Shown: piece after piece, positions 23,624 through 32,911 of the stretch
Layout: every line of letters begins with the position of its first letter
Numbering within the stretch: the first letter of the stretch is position 1
NCBI GenBank assembly: GCA_029261925.1
Contig: JAJDAJ010000085.1
Coordinates: 88,463 to 124,769 of the forward strand
Origin: Deltaproteobacteria bacterium
GTDB taxonomy: Bacteria; Myxococcota_A; UBA9160; SZUA-336
DNA length: 36,307 bases
Direction: 5' to 3'
Notes under the pieces: model-generated
Database searches by the model: none
What the model was told of the DNA's origin: nothing
The model's input: the letters and a program-made list of their open reading frames with translations, nothing else
Made by a program: the position numbers and the translations under genes

Positions 23624-25726
23624 GTGAGGCGCGGAGCAGACGGACAGACCAGGCTGGCGGACGGCGTGCGGATCGGCCTGGTCGCGGCCGCGGTCCTGCT
23701 GGCGCTCGAGCTTCTCGGGCACCTGCTGCTGCCTGCGCTCCCCTCCGGCGCGGTGCTCGCCGTGACGCTCGCGGCCGCAGGCGCGATCGCCGGCGCTGCC
23801 GGTGTGATCGCGCTGCGCCGGCTCGACGCGCACGCCGACGTCGATGTCGCGGAGAGCGCCGCGCGCTCGCGCTCGATCCTGGACGCCGCGGTCGACGGCA
23901 TCATCGCGATCGACGAGACGGGGGTCATCGAGTCGGTGAACCCGGCCACCACGTCGATGTTCGGCTACACGCCGGCCGAGCTCGTGGGGCGCAACGTGCG
24001 CGTGCTCATGCCCTCGCCGGATCGCGAGCAGCACGACGGCTACCTGCGTCGCTACCTGGATACCGGGGAGGCGCGCATCATCGGCATCGGCCGCGAGGTC
24101 CTCGGTCAGCGCCGGGACGGCACGGTCTTCCCGATCGACCTCTCGGTCACGGAGGCCGTGCTCGGCCCGCGGCGGCTGTTCACCGGCATCCTTCGCGACA
24201 TCACGGAGCGGCGCGAGGCCCAGGCGGAGGTCCGGCGCCTGGGCGAGATGCTCGAGCAGTCGCTCAGCGAGATCTACACCTTCGACGAGCGCAGCCTGCG
24301 CTTCGCGCAGGTCAACCGCGGCGCGCGCGAGAACCTCGGCTACTCGCTCGACGAGCTGCAGAAGATGAGCCCGCTGGACATCAAGCCGGAGCTCTCGCCC
24401 GAGGCCTTCGCGGCGCTGCTGGAGCCGCTGCGCACGGGAGCACGGAAGAGCGTCGACTTCAAGACGTCGCACCTGCGCCGGGACGGCACGACCTACCGCG
24501 TCGACGTGCACGTCCAGCACGCCGCCGCCGAGCGCGGCGGGCACTTCATCGCCGTCGTTCACGACGTCACGGAGCGCGAGGAGCTCGAGGCGCGGCTCTC
24601 CCAGGCGCAGAAGATGGAAGCCGTCGGTCAGCTCGCGGGCGGGATCGCACACGACTTCAACAACCTGCTCACGTCGATCCAGGGCTCCGGGGAGCTGCTC
24701 GCGGCGCGGCTCGATCCCGACGATCGGGGTCAGCGCGCCGTGCGGCGCATCCAGCAGGCGGCCGAGCGCGGCTCCGCGCTCACCCAGAAGCTGCTCGCGT
24801 TCAGCCGCCAGCAGGTGGCCCAGCCCGAGGTCATGGATCTGAACGCCGCGGTGCAGCAGATCGCGGAGCTCGCCACGCGGCTGCTCGCCGACGACATCGA
24901 GGTCGACGTCGACCTCGAGCCCGACGCCCACCCGGTCGAGGCGGATCCGACACACGTCGATCAGGTCGTACTGAACCTGGTCGTCAATGCCGGCGACGCC
25001 ATGCCGCGTGGCGGTCGGCTGCGGATCGAGACGTGTAACGTCGAGCTCGACGCGGACGGTGCCGCGCGCGTGCGCGGTCCCGCGGGGGCCTGCGTGCGCC
25101 TGTCGGTCACGGACACCGGCGTCGGGATGGACCCGGCGATCCTGGAGCGGATCTTCGAGCCCTTCTTCACGACCAAGGACACCGGCAAGGGAACCGGCCT
25201 GGGGCTCGCGACGGTCTACGGGATCGCCACGCAGTCGGGCTGGGGCATCGAGGTGGACTCCGTCGTCGGGCGCGGCACGGCCTTCCGCCTGTACGTGCCG
25301 CGCGCGCAACGCGGCGTCGCGAGCCGGGACACCGCGGTGGTGCCGGCGGGGAGCGCGGGTGCGGAGACCCTGCTGCTGGTGGAGGACGATCCACTGGTGC
25401 GCGACATGCTCACCGAGCTGCTGGAGTCGGCCGGCTACCGGCTGGTGGTCGCGGAGACTCCCGGTCGGGCGCTCGCGCTCGCAGAGAATCTGGACGGGGA
25501 GATCGGCCTGATGCTCTCCGACGTCGTCATGCCGGAGATGACCGGCCCGGAGCTGGTCGAGCGCCTCCGCGAGCGCTGGCCCGGACTGCGCGTTCTGCTG
25601 ATCTCGGGCCACGCGGACGATGCCCTGGAGTCGCGCGGTGGACTCCCCGCCGGCATCCCCTTCCTGGCCAAGCCGTTCGGCAACGACGTTCTGCTGCGCC
25701 GCATTCGCGAGGTGCTCGATGTCTGA
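23624..25726 (+). CDS. FixL-like PAS hybrid histidine kinase with receiver domain
   Basis: A 700-residue sensor kinase. Two hydrophobic segments (about 15-38 and 42-64) anchor it with little periplasmic exposure. PAS-1 (about 80-195) strongly resembles the haem PAS of Fix[10 protein letters not shown] puts His137 at the haem-ligand position and Arg143 at FixL Arg206, and RIIGIGRE puts Ile152 and Arg157 at FixL Ile215 and Arg220 (Bradyrhizobium numbering). PAS-2 spans about 205-315. The HisKA helix has phospho-acceptor His343 in GIAHDFNN; the ATPase domain has [10 protein letters not shown] and [11 protein letters not shown]-terminal receiver has Asp633 in LSDVVMP. GTG start chosen; no strong ribosome site. 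It should autophosphorylate in response to oxygen or another haem ligand and control the overlapping NtrC-type gene. Confidence 0.9.
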   Translation: MRRGADGQTRLADGVRIGLVAAAVLLALELLGHLLLPALPSGAVLAVTLAAAGAIAGAAGVIALRRLDAHADVDVAESAARSRSILDAAVDGIIAIDETGVIESVNPATTSMFGYTPAELVGRNVRVLMPSPDREQHDGYLRRYLDTGEARIIGIGREVLGQRRDGTVFPIDLSVTEAVLGPRRLFTGILRDITERREAQAEVRRLGEMLEQSLSEIYTFDERSLRFAQVNRGARENLGYSLDELQKMSPLDIKPELSPEAFAALLEPLRTGARKSVDFKTSHLRRDGTTYRVDVHVQHAAAERGGHFIAVVHDVTEREELEARLSQAQKMEAVGQLAGGIAHDFNNLLTSIQGSGELLAARLDPDDRGQRAVRRIQQAAERGSALTQKLLAFSRQQVAQPEVMDLNAAVQQIAELATRLLADDIEVDVDLEPDAHPVEADPTHVDQVVLNLVVNAGDAMPRGGRLRIETCNVELDADGAARVRGPAGACVRLSVTDTGVGMDPAILERIFEPFFTTKDTGKGTGLGLATVYGIATQSGWGIEVDSVVGRGTAFRLYVPRAQRGVASRDTAVVPAGSAGAETLLLVEDDPLVRDMLTELLESAGYRLVVAETPGRALALAENLDGEIGLMLSDVVMPEMTGPELVERLRERWPGLRVLLISGHADDALESRGGLPAGIPFLAKPFGNDVLLRRIREVLDV

Positions 25727-27119
25727 GACCCCGACTCCCCGGCAGGTCCTGGTCGTGGACGACGATCCCCTGATCCGGGAGACGCTCGAGGACTGGCTCG
25801 TCGAGAGCGGGATCCGTGCGGAGCTGGTCGCCGATGCCGATGCGGCGACGTCCGCCGTCGCGGAGCGCGAGTTCGACGCGGTGCTCTCGGACATCACCAT
25901 GCCCGGACGCAGCGGCATGGAGCTGCTCGCCGAGCTGCGCGAGCTTCGCCCCGGGACGCCCGTGATCCTGATGACCGGCTTCGCCTCGATCGACTCGGCC
26001 GTCGACGCCATGCGCTCGGGCGCGTTCGACTACATCACCAAGCCGTTCAGGCTGGACGCGGTGATGGCCTCGCTGGAGCGTGCGTTCGCGTTCGGTGAGC
26101 TCGAGCGAGAGAACGCGCGCCTGCGGCGGGCCGTCGATCGCAGCAGCTCGTTCGGGGATCTGATCGGCGAGAGCCCGGCCATGCGCGAGATCTACGCGCT
26201 GATCCGCAAGGTCGCCAGCAGCACCAGCAACGTGCTCATCACCGGCGAGAGCGGTACCGGCAAGGAGGTCGTCGCCCGAACCATCCACTTCAGCGGCGTG
26301 CGCGCCGGGCGCCCGTTCGTCCCCATCAACTGCACGGCCATGCCCGAGGGCCTGCTCGAGAGCGAGCTCGTCGGTCACGTGCGCGGCGCGTTCACCGGCG
26401 CACACGCCAGCAAGCAGGGCCTGTTCGAGGAGGCGCGCGGGGGAACGCTCTTTCTCGACGAGATCGGGGACATGCCGCCGAGCCTGCAGGCCAAGCTGCT
26501 CCGCGTGCTGCAGGATCGTGAGGTGCGACCTGTGGGGGGCACCAAGGCCGTGCGCGTGGACGTGCGCATCATCGCGGCGACCCACCAGGACCTGCGGGCG
26601 CGGATCGAGCAGGGCGGCTTCCGCAAGGACCTGTTCTACCGCCTCAACGTGATCCCCCTGCGCATCCCCCCGCTGCGCGAGCGCCCCGAGGACATCCCGC
26701 TGCTCGCCGAGGCCTTCCTGCGGCGCCACGCGCCGGGCCGCGCGGCGCGCATCTCCCCGGACGCCATGGTCCGGCTGCTGCGGCACCCCTGGGAGGGCAA
26801 CGCACGCGAGCTCGAGAACGCGATCGAGCGCGCGCTGGTGCTGACCTCGGGCGACGAGATCGATACCGCCGACCTGGCCTTCGAGGCCGGCGAGAGCGGC
26901 AGGGCCGATGACTTCGAGGCCACGCTCCTGGGAGAGGCGTTCCGCCAGCGACTCTCGGTGCGGGAGCTGACCGATCTGTACACCGAGCGCGTGCTCGCCG
27001 AGTGCGGGGGAAGCAAGCTAGAGGCGGCGCGGATCCTGGGCGTCAACCGGCGCACGCTGTACCGCCGCGAGGAGCGCGCGGCGGCCGACGGTGACGCGCG
27101 GGAGGACTCCGGGCAATAG
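25719..27119 (+). CDS. NtrC-family sigma-54-dependent response regulator
   Basis: A 466-residue transcription activator. Receiver domain at residues 8-120 with phospho-acceptor Asp58 in LSDITMP and Lys108 in ITKPF. The central AAA+ domain starts near 146 (LIGESPAMREI), has Walker A GESGTGKE at 176-183, the sigma-54 contact loop GAFTGA at 223-228 and Walker B TLFLDEIGD at 243-251. The C-terminal Fis-type helix-turn-helix is in SKLEAARILGVNRRTLYRRE. All parts needed to open sigma-54 promoters are intact. The ATG overlaps the last 8 bases of the kinase gene, so the two form one two-component system. It is the natural candidate to activate the sigma-54 elements at 10099-21940. Confidence 0.95.
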   Translation: MSETPTPRQVLVVDDDPLIRETLEDWLVESGIRAELVADADAATSAVAEREFDAVLSDITMPGRSGMELLAELRELRPGTPVILMTGFASIDSAVDAMRSGAFDYITKPFRLDAVMASLERAFAFGELERENARLRRAVDRSSSFGDLIGESPAMREIYALIRKVASSTSNVLITGESGTGKEVVARTIHFSGVRAGRPFVPINCTAMPEGLLESELVGHVRGAFTGAHASKQGLFEEARGGTLFLDEIGDMPPSLQAKLLRVLQDREVRPVGGTKAVRVDVRIIAATHQDLRARIEQGGFRKDLFYRLNVIPLRIPPLRERPEDIPLLAEAFLRRHAPGRAARISPDAMVRLLRHPWEGNARELENAIERALVLTSGDEIDTADLAFEAGESGRADDFEATLLGEAFRQRLSVRELTDLYTERVLAECGGSKLEAARILGVNRRTLYRREERAAADGDAREDSGQ

Positions 27120-27132
27120 TCGCGAGCCGCCC

Positions 27133-30100
27133 TCAGGTCCCCGCGCGCTCGGGCCAGAGGCCGCCGCTGCTGAAGCAGGACCAGCCCCAGCGCAGCCAGC
27201 CGAGCAGCGCGCGCGCCAGCCAGAGCGCCCAGGCCAGCATGAACACGCGGTAGGCCCAGACCGGCAGCGAGAGCACCCAGGCGGTCGGCAGGCTGGCCGC
27301 GGTGCGGTCCTGGTACCAGCGCAGCGAGCCCGGGCCCGAGCCATTACCCGCGATCTGCATCTCGGGGTGGCCGAGCAGACCGCTGTGCACGGCGAAGAGC
27401 AGCGAGCCGAGGGCCGCCACGGTCCACAGTCCCAGCCCCAGCTGGGCGGCGGCGAAGGCGTTGCGGCTGGCGGGTCGGTGCCGCTCGCGCACGCCGAGCA
27501 GCAGCAGCCAGCCGACGATGATGGCGCCGAGCGGCAGCGGGACCTGCGTGAGGCCGAGCATCAGCAGCAGCCAGCCGTGCCAGCGCAGCGGGGTCAGCGG
27601 TAGCCGGCCGAGGCCGAGCGCGAGCAGCACGATCACCGCGAGGATGCTCCAGAAGAGCACCGCCGGTCCGAGGCGCGGACCGCCGGTGAGCAGGATCCAG
27701 CGCTCGGGCGGGAGCCGCAGCTCGGTGCTGGCGTTGACGCCCGGCTGCCCGAGATCCACGCGCGACGTGACGAAGCGCGGCGCGAGCCCGCGCGCCTCGT
27801 GCCAGCGGATCGTCGCCACGTGCTTGCCGGGCGCGACGGGCAGCACGACCTCGCCGTCGACCTGGCGCAGGGGCTGGCTGACGCCGTCGATCGCGACCGC
27901 CTGCAGGTCGGCGTCGGCGGGAAGGCGCAGCCCGTACTGCATGCCGCGGCTGGCCCGGAGCACCAGGTCAAGGCTGCCCTGCGTGGCGCGGATGCCCGGC
28001 TCGAGGCTGACGCGGCTCTCGTCGATCGTGAGCACCTGGCCCTCGACGCCGGCGGGGCGCGCCACGTCGATGGTCACGCTCTCGCCCGGCCACGGGCGCC
28101 ACTCGCGGACCCGGCGCTCGGCGGATCCCGGCGGGTGGATCGCGGGGATGCCCCCGGTCTCGACGTGCCAGACGGGGCTCGCGTCGAGTGTCCAGACCTC
28201 CGTCCACGCCACGTCGCGCGGCGCGGCGAGCTCCAGCTTCTGCGTCTGCGCGAGCGAGGACGTCCAGGCCAGCTGCCGCTGCTGCGCGTCGAGGCTCACC
28301 GCGGCGACGCCGTCCTCGACGGGCACCGCGTCGGTGTTGACCGACTCGCCCGCGAGCAGCGGCACCGCCACGAAGAGCCCACGCCCGGTCGGCGTGAGGC
28401 GCACGACGCGCGTGTGCACCTGCCAGGTCAGGCCGAGGCGCAGGGTGCGCTCGACGCGGAGGAAGGCGGGCAGCTCGCCGGGCTCGAGCGTGCGCGGCGC
28501 ATCGCCGTCCGCGCGCGCGCGCCGCACGAGCTGCAGGTTGCCGGCCGGACGCCCGTCGTCGCGGATGCCGTTGACCGTCCAGTCGCGCGTCGCGACCTCG
28601 ACCCGGTGCGGGCGCAGCGGCAGCGCCAGCTCGACGGTCTCGCGGGTGGGCAGGGCGCCGCGCATCACGATCTGGTGCCGGCCGGGGTCCAGCTGCACGT
28701 ACAGCGCGCCGTCCGGTGCCCGCGCGAGCTGCTGCGCCGGTGCGCCGTCCACCGCGATCCGGTCCGGTGTCCAGTCCTGCAGACCGCCGGGCAGGGGCAC
28801 GGCGCTGGGCCAGGCCACGTCGATCTCCATGCGCGCGCGCAGCACGTCGCCCTCGATCTCGAGCGCCAGGCGCGCGCTCGAGGCGCAGAGCGGACGGCAC
28901 TCGGGCTCCTCGAGCAGGCGCCGGCGCAGCTCGGCCAGGCGCGCGTCGTCCGGATCCCCGGCGCGCGCGATGCCGGCGGCGCCGGGACCCACGAGCAGCA
29001 GTGCCAGCAGCCCGGCCGCCGCGGCGCCCGGGCGCGCGCCGCGGAACGGGCCGCCCAGACGCCCGCCCTGGCCGAGCACGCCCACGACGAGCAGCCCGAG
29101 CAGCAGCACGCGCAGCCAGCCGAGGATCAGGTTGGCCCACGGGGGCAGCAGCCAGAGGCCGATCTGCTGGTCCGCGTCCACGGGGCCCTGCCAGTGCAGG
29201 CCCACGCTGCGCCAGCTCCACGAGGGCAGCCCCGGCCCGGTGGAGACGCGCGCTGTGGGATCGGGCGCGAGGTCCAGGTACGACGACAGGCTGCCCGGCC
29301 GCGGCGCGGACTTCCCGGCGGAGCGCGGCTGCGCCGAAAAACCCTCGATGCGCTCCTCGAGCGCGTCGGCCTCGGACATCGCCTCGCGCGCTGGCTCGAG
29401 GCGGACCTCGGCGGGTGCGGCGCGGCCGCTGCCGTCGTCGGCCAGGACGCGCTGCCAGGGGATCTCCAGCGCGGGGTAGACCGCCTGGCGCACCTGCGTC
29501 ACCGCGAAGGGGATCGCGATCAGCGCGAGCACCACGACCGCCGCGATCCAGAACGCGCGGACCACGCCCAGGAACCGGCCCGGCGGCGCCACGCGTCGCA
29601 GCGCCTCGGTGGCGAGCAGCAGCAGCCAGACGTAGCGCGGCGACCCGCTCTCCGGGAAGGTGAGCACGAAGGTGAGCACGCCGATGCCGGCCCAGAGCGG
29701 CCCGAAGAGCTGTCCGATCGCGAGCGCGAACACGAGCACCAGGAAGACCTCGAGCAGCGACCACGAGCTGACCCAGGTGGAGCGCGCGTCGTCCACGCCG
29801 CGCGCGTGCAGGAGGGTCCAGCCGGGCGGCAGGTGCAGCTGCGCGCGCAGGCCCTGCAGATCGTGGTTCCAGCCGACCGCCGGCAGGGGTCCGCCGCCGG
29901 ACTCGATGCGGCTGTCGGCCTGCAGGCTCAGGCGACCCTGCCGGACCTCGACGCCGCGCAGCTCGCTGTCCCGACGTCGCGTGATCAGCTGGTCCTGGCC
30001 GTCGATCGCGACGCGGCCGAGCTCGAGCCGCGGGCGTGCCTCGAGCCGCCAGCCCCGCCGCAGCTGGCCGGACATCCGATCCGCGACGGTGTAGCCCTCG

Positions 30101-31188
30101 CCGTCGAAGTCGAGCCAGAGCGTGCGCGCGAGCTCGAGCTGATCGGTCGCCGGACCGGCGTCGCCGCGGCGTCGCTCGACCAGACGCATCACGTCGCCGG
30201 CCTTCACGAGGTAGGCCGGCAGCGAGCGCCACTCCGGGGGCAGCCGGGTCTGCTGGGGGTCGACCGCCGGCACACCCTCGATCTCCACCACGCGCAGCGC
30301 GGGCACCGCCTGGAAGACCCAGATCTCGTCGCGGTCCCAGTCCCCGCTGACCTCCGGCGCCGTGATCTCCGCGACCGGGCCGTCCTGGTGGCGTGCGAAC
30401 AGCGTGATCTCCCAGGCGCCGGGCCGGACCTGTACGCGCAGGCGGCGGTCGGCCTCGATGCGCGCGGGCAGCGGCGAGTCGATCGCCATCGGCACGAAGC
30501 CGGCCGGCAGCGCTGGCCCGAGCACGACCTCGCGACTCTCGCCGGCGACGCGCAGCTCGATCCGCGAGGCGAGCTGCAGCGGGACCTCGTCGTGGAGCCG
30601 CCGCTGCACCACCACGTCGATGCTGGCGGCCGTCGTCGTCTCGCGGCCGGGCCGGCGCAGCCAGACGCGCCCGTCGGGCTCGCGATCGGGGAACGCGACG
30701 GGCTCTCCGCCGAGCACGAGCTCGACCAGGCCGGTCTCCGCGGGGACGGGCAGGCCCTCGGGCAGGGCGCTCCAGTGCAGCTCGCCGGTGACCTCGTGAC
30801 GCCCGGGCCCGAGCTGCACGCTCGGCACGCCGTCGCGCGACACGACGACGGCCGGGCCGCCGTCGACCCGGGTGTCCTGGGGCCAGAGCTCCGCGTCGCC
30901 GGGCAGCGGAACCCAGGCCTCGCGCCACACGTGCCACTCCTGGCGGAAACGCCCGGACGCGTCGCCGAGCTCGAGCGTCAGGCGCGATGGCCACACGCAC
31001 TGGCGATGGTCCAGCCCGTGGACGGAGGGGCAGACCGCGTCCGGGGCATCGCGAAGCACCCAGTCGATCCACGGTCGCAGCGGCTCGGGCACGTCCTCGC
31101 GCGGCAGCGGGCCGGCGGCAGCCGTGCTGGCCAGTAGAAAGCAAACAAGGATGGAAGGCACGCTCCGGGCTCGCGCTCGCATGGCCAT
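27133..31188 (-). CDS. large membrane-anchored periplasmic protein with internal duplication
   Basis: A 1351-residue protein of unknown family. The N-terminus is a signal peptide (basic start, then ILVCFLLASTAAAGP). Two related beta-rich exported regions follow: one from about residue 48 and a second from about 760. Both begin with closely spaced cysteines, then a VPLPG stretch, W.PD.., a VDG segment and a PGRH motif (VQLGPGRHEVTGEL against VQLDPGRHQIVMRG). Groups of transmembrane helices lie between the two (about 580-680 and 800-860) and at the C-terminus (about 1170-1340). Three in-frame ATGs (31194, 31188, 31182) are possible; 31188 has GAGGGGG at the best distance. The role may be envelope-related; I cannot name it. 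Divergent from the epimerase gene. Confidence 0.75.
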   Translation of the reverse strand: MAMRARARSVPSILVCFLLASTAAAGPLPREDVPEPLRPWIDWVLRDAPDAVCPSVHGLDHRQCVWPSRLTLELGDASGRFRQEWHVWREAWVPLPGDAELWPQDTRVDGGPAVVVSRDGVPSVQLGPGRHEVTGELHWSALPEGLPVPAETGLVELVLGGEPVAFPDREPDGRVWLRRPGRETTTAASIDVVVQRRLHDEVPLQLASRIELRVAGESREVVLGPALPAGFVPMAIDSPLPARIEADRRLRVQVRPGAWEITLFARHQDGPVAEITAPEVSGDWDRDEIWVFQAVPALRVVEIEGVPAVDPQQTRLPPEWRSLPAYLVKAGDVMRLVERRRGDAGPATDQLELARTLWLDFDGEGYTVADRMSGQLRRGWRLEARPRLELGRVAIDGQDQLITRRRDSELRGVEVRQGRLSLQADSRIESGGGPLPAVGWNHDLQGLRAQLHLPPGWTLLHARGVDDARSTWVSSWSLLEVFLVLVFALAIGQLFGPLWAGIGVLTFVLTFPESGSPRYVWLLLLATEALRRVAPPGRFLGVVRAFWIAAVVVLALIAIPFAVTQVRQAVYPALEIPWQRVLADDGSGRAAPAEVRLEPAREAMSEADALEERIEGFSAQPRSAGKSAPRPGSLSSYLDLAPDPTARVSTGPGLPSWSWRSVGLHWQGPVDADQQIGLWLLPPWANLILGWLRVLLLGLLVVGVLGQGGRLGGPFRGARPGAAAAGLLALLLVGPGAAGIARAGDPDDARLAELRRRLLEEPECRPLCASSARLALEIEGDVLRARMEIDVAWPSAVPLPGGLQDWTPDRIAVDGAPAQQLARAPDGALYVQLDPGRHQIVMRGALPTRETVELALPLRPHRVEVATRDWTVNGIRDDGRPAGNLQLVRRARADGDAPRTLEPGELPAFLRVERTLRLGLTWQVHTRVVRLTPTGRGLFVAVPLLAGESVNTDAVPVEDGVAAVSLDAQQRQLAWTSSLAQTQKLELAAPRDVAWTEVWTLDASPVWHVETGGIPAIHPPGSAERRVREWRPWPGESVTIDVARPAGVEGQVLTIDESRVSLEPGIRATQGSLDLVLRASRGMQYGLRLPADADLQAVAIDGVSQPLRQVDGEVVLPVAPGKHVATIRWHEARGLAPRFVTSRVDLGQPGVNASTELRLPPERWILLTGGPRLGPAVLFWSILAVIVLLALGLGRLPLTPLRWHGWLLLMLGLTQVPLPLGAIIVGWLLLLGVRERHRPASRNAFAAAQLGLGLWTVAALGSLLFAVHSGLLGHPEMQIAGNGSGPGSLRWYQDRTAASLPTAWVLSLPVWAYRVFMLAWALWLARALLGWLRWGWSCFSSGGLWPERAGT

Positions 31189-31284
31189 CGGCATCCCCCT
31201 CGCGTACGACCCGCCCCTGAACCTCGCACGTCCTCGCACCGACGCAAGGCAGGCGGCGCGGGCGAGCCCGCGAGGGCAGCCTGC

Positions 31285-31290
31285 TAGACT
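31285..31290 (+). promoter_or_regulatory. -10-like hexamer TAGACT upstream of the epimerase gene
   Basis: TAGACT ends 10 bases before the ATG at 31301, so the message would have a very short leader. No clear -35 box. Confidence 0.4.
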
Positions 31291-31300
31291 CGCCGACGAG

Positions 31301-32380
31301 ATGCCCAGGGCGCTGGTGGTCGGAGGCACGGGCCCCACGGGTCCGTACGTGGTGGCGGGTCTGCTCGAGCGCGGGTTCGAGGTGGCGATCCTGCACCGGG
31401 GTCTGCACGAGATCGACGAGATCCCGCCGGAGGTGGAGCACATCCACACCGACCCGTACGACGCCGAGGCCCTGGCCGGCGTGCTCGAGGGCCGCAGCTT
31501 CGAGCTGGCGGTGCTCATGTACGGCCGCCTGCGCGACCTCGCGCGGCTGCTCGTGGGCCGGGCGGGGCGCGTGATCGCGGTCGGCGGCGTGCCGCAGTAC
31601 CTGGGCTACATGGACCCCGGCCTCCTGGTGCCGCGCGGTCTGCCGGTGCCGACGGGCGAGGACGCGCCGCGGATCGAGCGCCGCGAGCAGCTGCACAAGG
31701 GCTACATGATCCGCGTCAGCGAGCAGGCGCTCTTCGAGCACCACCCCGACGCGGCGCTGCTCCGCTACCCGTTCGCCTACGGTCCGCGACAGCTCATGCC
31801 GCGGGAGTGGAGCGTGATCCGGCGCGCACGCGACGGCAGGCCGCACATCATCGTGCCCGACGGCGGACTGCAGCTCGACACCTTCGGCTACGTCGAGAAC
31901 CTGGCGCACGCCGTGCTGCTCGCCGTGGATCAGCCGGAGGCATCCGCGGGCCGCGCCTACAACTGCGGCGACGAGGTCACGCTGAGTCTGCGCCAGCTCG
32001 TCGAGTCGATCGCGCGCATCATGGGCCACAGCTGGGAGATCGTGTCGGTCCCCGGAGAGGTCGCGCGGCCGGCGCTGCCGCTCATGATGCAGCCGACGTC
32101 GAGCCACCGCGTGATGGATCTGACCCGGCTGCGGAGCGAGCTCGGCTACCGCGACGCGGTGCCCGTGCAGCTCGCCCTGGAGCGCACCGTGGACTGGTGG
32201 CTCGCCCATCCACCGGAGCCGGGCGGGGTCGAGGAGAAGCTCTTGCTCGATCCGTTCGACTACGAGGCCGAGGACCGGCTCGTCGAGACGCAGCGCCAGT
32301 GCCTCGAGATGCTGCGCGCCCTGGAGTACCCGCAGCCCGCGGGTCCGACCCTGGGCTGGTTCTCGAACGACGCGAGCTGA
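31301..32380 (+). CDS. NAD-dependent epimerase/dehydratase-type (extended SDR) protein
   Basis: A 359-residue extended short-chain dehydrogenase. The nucleotide-binding motif GGTGPTG is at residues 8-14 in an N-terminal Rossmann fold. AVGGVPQYLGYMD, then LLRYPFAYGPRQLMPREW and GYVENLAHAVLLA are typical of the epimerase branch. The usual YxxxK is not obvious: an HKGYMIRVSEQAL region lies where it would be, so catalysis may be altered or of the atypical type. The C-terminal part extends with an acidic tail. ATG start. The MaoC gene begins six bases after its stop, so the two are cotranscribed; together they suggest CoA-ester or hydroxy-acid metabolism, but the substrate is unknown. Confidence 0.82.
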   Translation: MPRALVVGGTGPTGPYVVAGLLERGFEVAILHRGLHEIDEIPPEVEHIHTDPYDAEALAGVLEGRSFELAVLMYGRLRDLARLLVGRAGRVIAVGGVPQYLGYMDPGLLVPRGLPVPTGEDAPRIERREQLHKGYMIRVSEQALFEHHPDAALLRYPFAYGPRQLMPREWSVIRRARDGRPHIIVPDGGLQLDTFGYVENLAHAVLLAVDQPEASAGRAYNCGDEVTLSLRQLVESIARIMGHSWEIVSVPGEVARPALPLMMQPTSSHRVMDLTRLRSELGYRDAVPVQLALERTVDWWLAHPPEPGGVEEKLLLDPFDYEAEDRLVETQRQCLEMLRALEYPQPAGPTLGWFSNDAS

Positions 32381-32386
32381 GCCGGC

Positions 32387-32839
32387 GTGGCGCGCACGTA
32401 TCTCGAGGACATGGTGGTCGGCTCGAGCTTCGGCGGCGAGATCTACCGCGTCGAGCGCGAGGAGATGCTCGAGTTCGCGCGCCGCTGGGATCCGCGGCCC
32501 GTGCACGTGGACGACGCGGCGGGCGAGGCCGCGGGCTTCGGCGGCGCGATCGCCTCGGGCGCGTACACCACGGCGATCTTCACGCTGCTGTCGATGCGCT
32601 CCCGCGAGAAGGACGGGGAGCACGCCGTGATCGCCGGTCTCGGAGCGGAGCTGCGCCTGCCGCTGCCCGTGCGTGCCGGGGACGTGCTCTGCTACGAGGC
32701 GACCGTGCTCGAGATCCGCGGGTCCGCCGGTCGCCCCGACGCCGGCGTCGTGCGGACGCGCGGGCGGCTGGTGCGCGAGGATGGCGAGGTGGTCTACGAG
32801 TCCACAACGGCCACGCTGGTCGCGCGGCGGCCGGCGTAG
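32387..32839 (+). CDS. MaoC-family hot-dog dehydratase
   Basis: A 150-residue single hot-dog domain of the MaoC/R-hydratase type. RRWDPRPVHVDDAAG (Asp35, His40) is the family's catalytic loop, followed by FGGAIASGAYTTAIFTLLS for the central helix, then GLGAELRLPLPVRAGDVL and RTRGRLVREDGEVVYE strands. Such enzymes hydrate or dehydrate acyl-CoA esters, often in polyhydroxyalkanoate or fatty-acid pathways. GTG start; the neighbouring epimerase-like gene ends six bases before. It may act on the same CoA ester as that gene's product. The next gene, amine dehydrogenase large subunit, has its own promoter-like site 60 bases on. Confidence 0.88.
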   Translation: MARTYLEDMVVGSSFGGEIYRVEREEMLEFARRWDPRPVHVDDAAGEAAGFGGAIASGAYTTAIFTLLSMRSREKDGEHAVIAGLGAELRLPLPVRAGDVLCYEATVLEIRGSAGRPDAGVVRTRGRLVREDGEVVYESTTATLVARRPA

Positions 32840-32898
32840 CGCGGCGCATCCCCCACGGGTCTGCCGCGCTCGGGCGCGGCAGGACACGGTATCGCTGG

Positions 32899-32904
32899 TA
32901 GACT
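32899..32904 (+). promoter_or_regulatory. -10-like hexamer TAGACT upstream of the amine dehydrogenase operon
   Basis: TAGACT ends seven bases before the ATG at 32912, implying an almost leaderless message. It matches the sites before the SDR, DUF1971 and epimerase genes. Confidence 0.45.
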
Positions 32905-32911
32905 GCCGCGC

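Noticed and set aside
23564..23624. A sigma-54 site for the sensor kinase gene
   Set aside because: The nearest candidate in the direct repeat, GG-TGACGACCT-GC, has only nine bases between GG and GC and lacks TTGC.
23537..26011. An 824-codon minus-strand frame opposite the sensor kinase
   Set aside because: The plus-strand kinase has all expected motifs; the minus frame is Arg/His/Gln-rich shadow.
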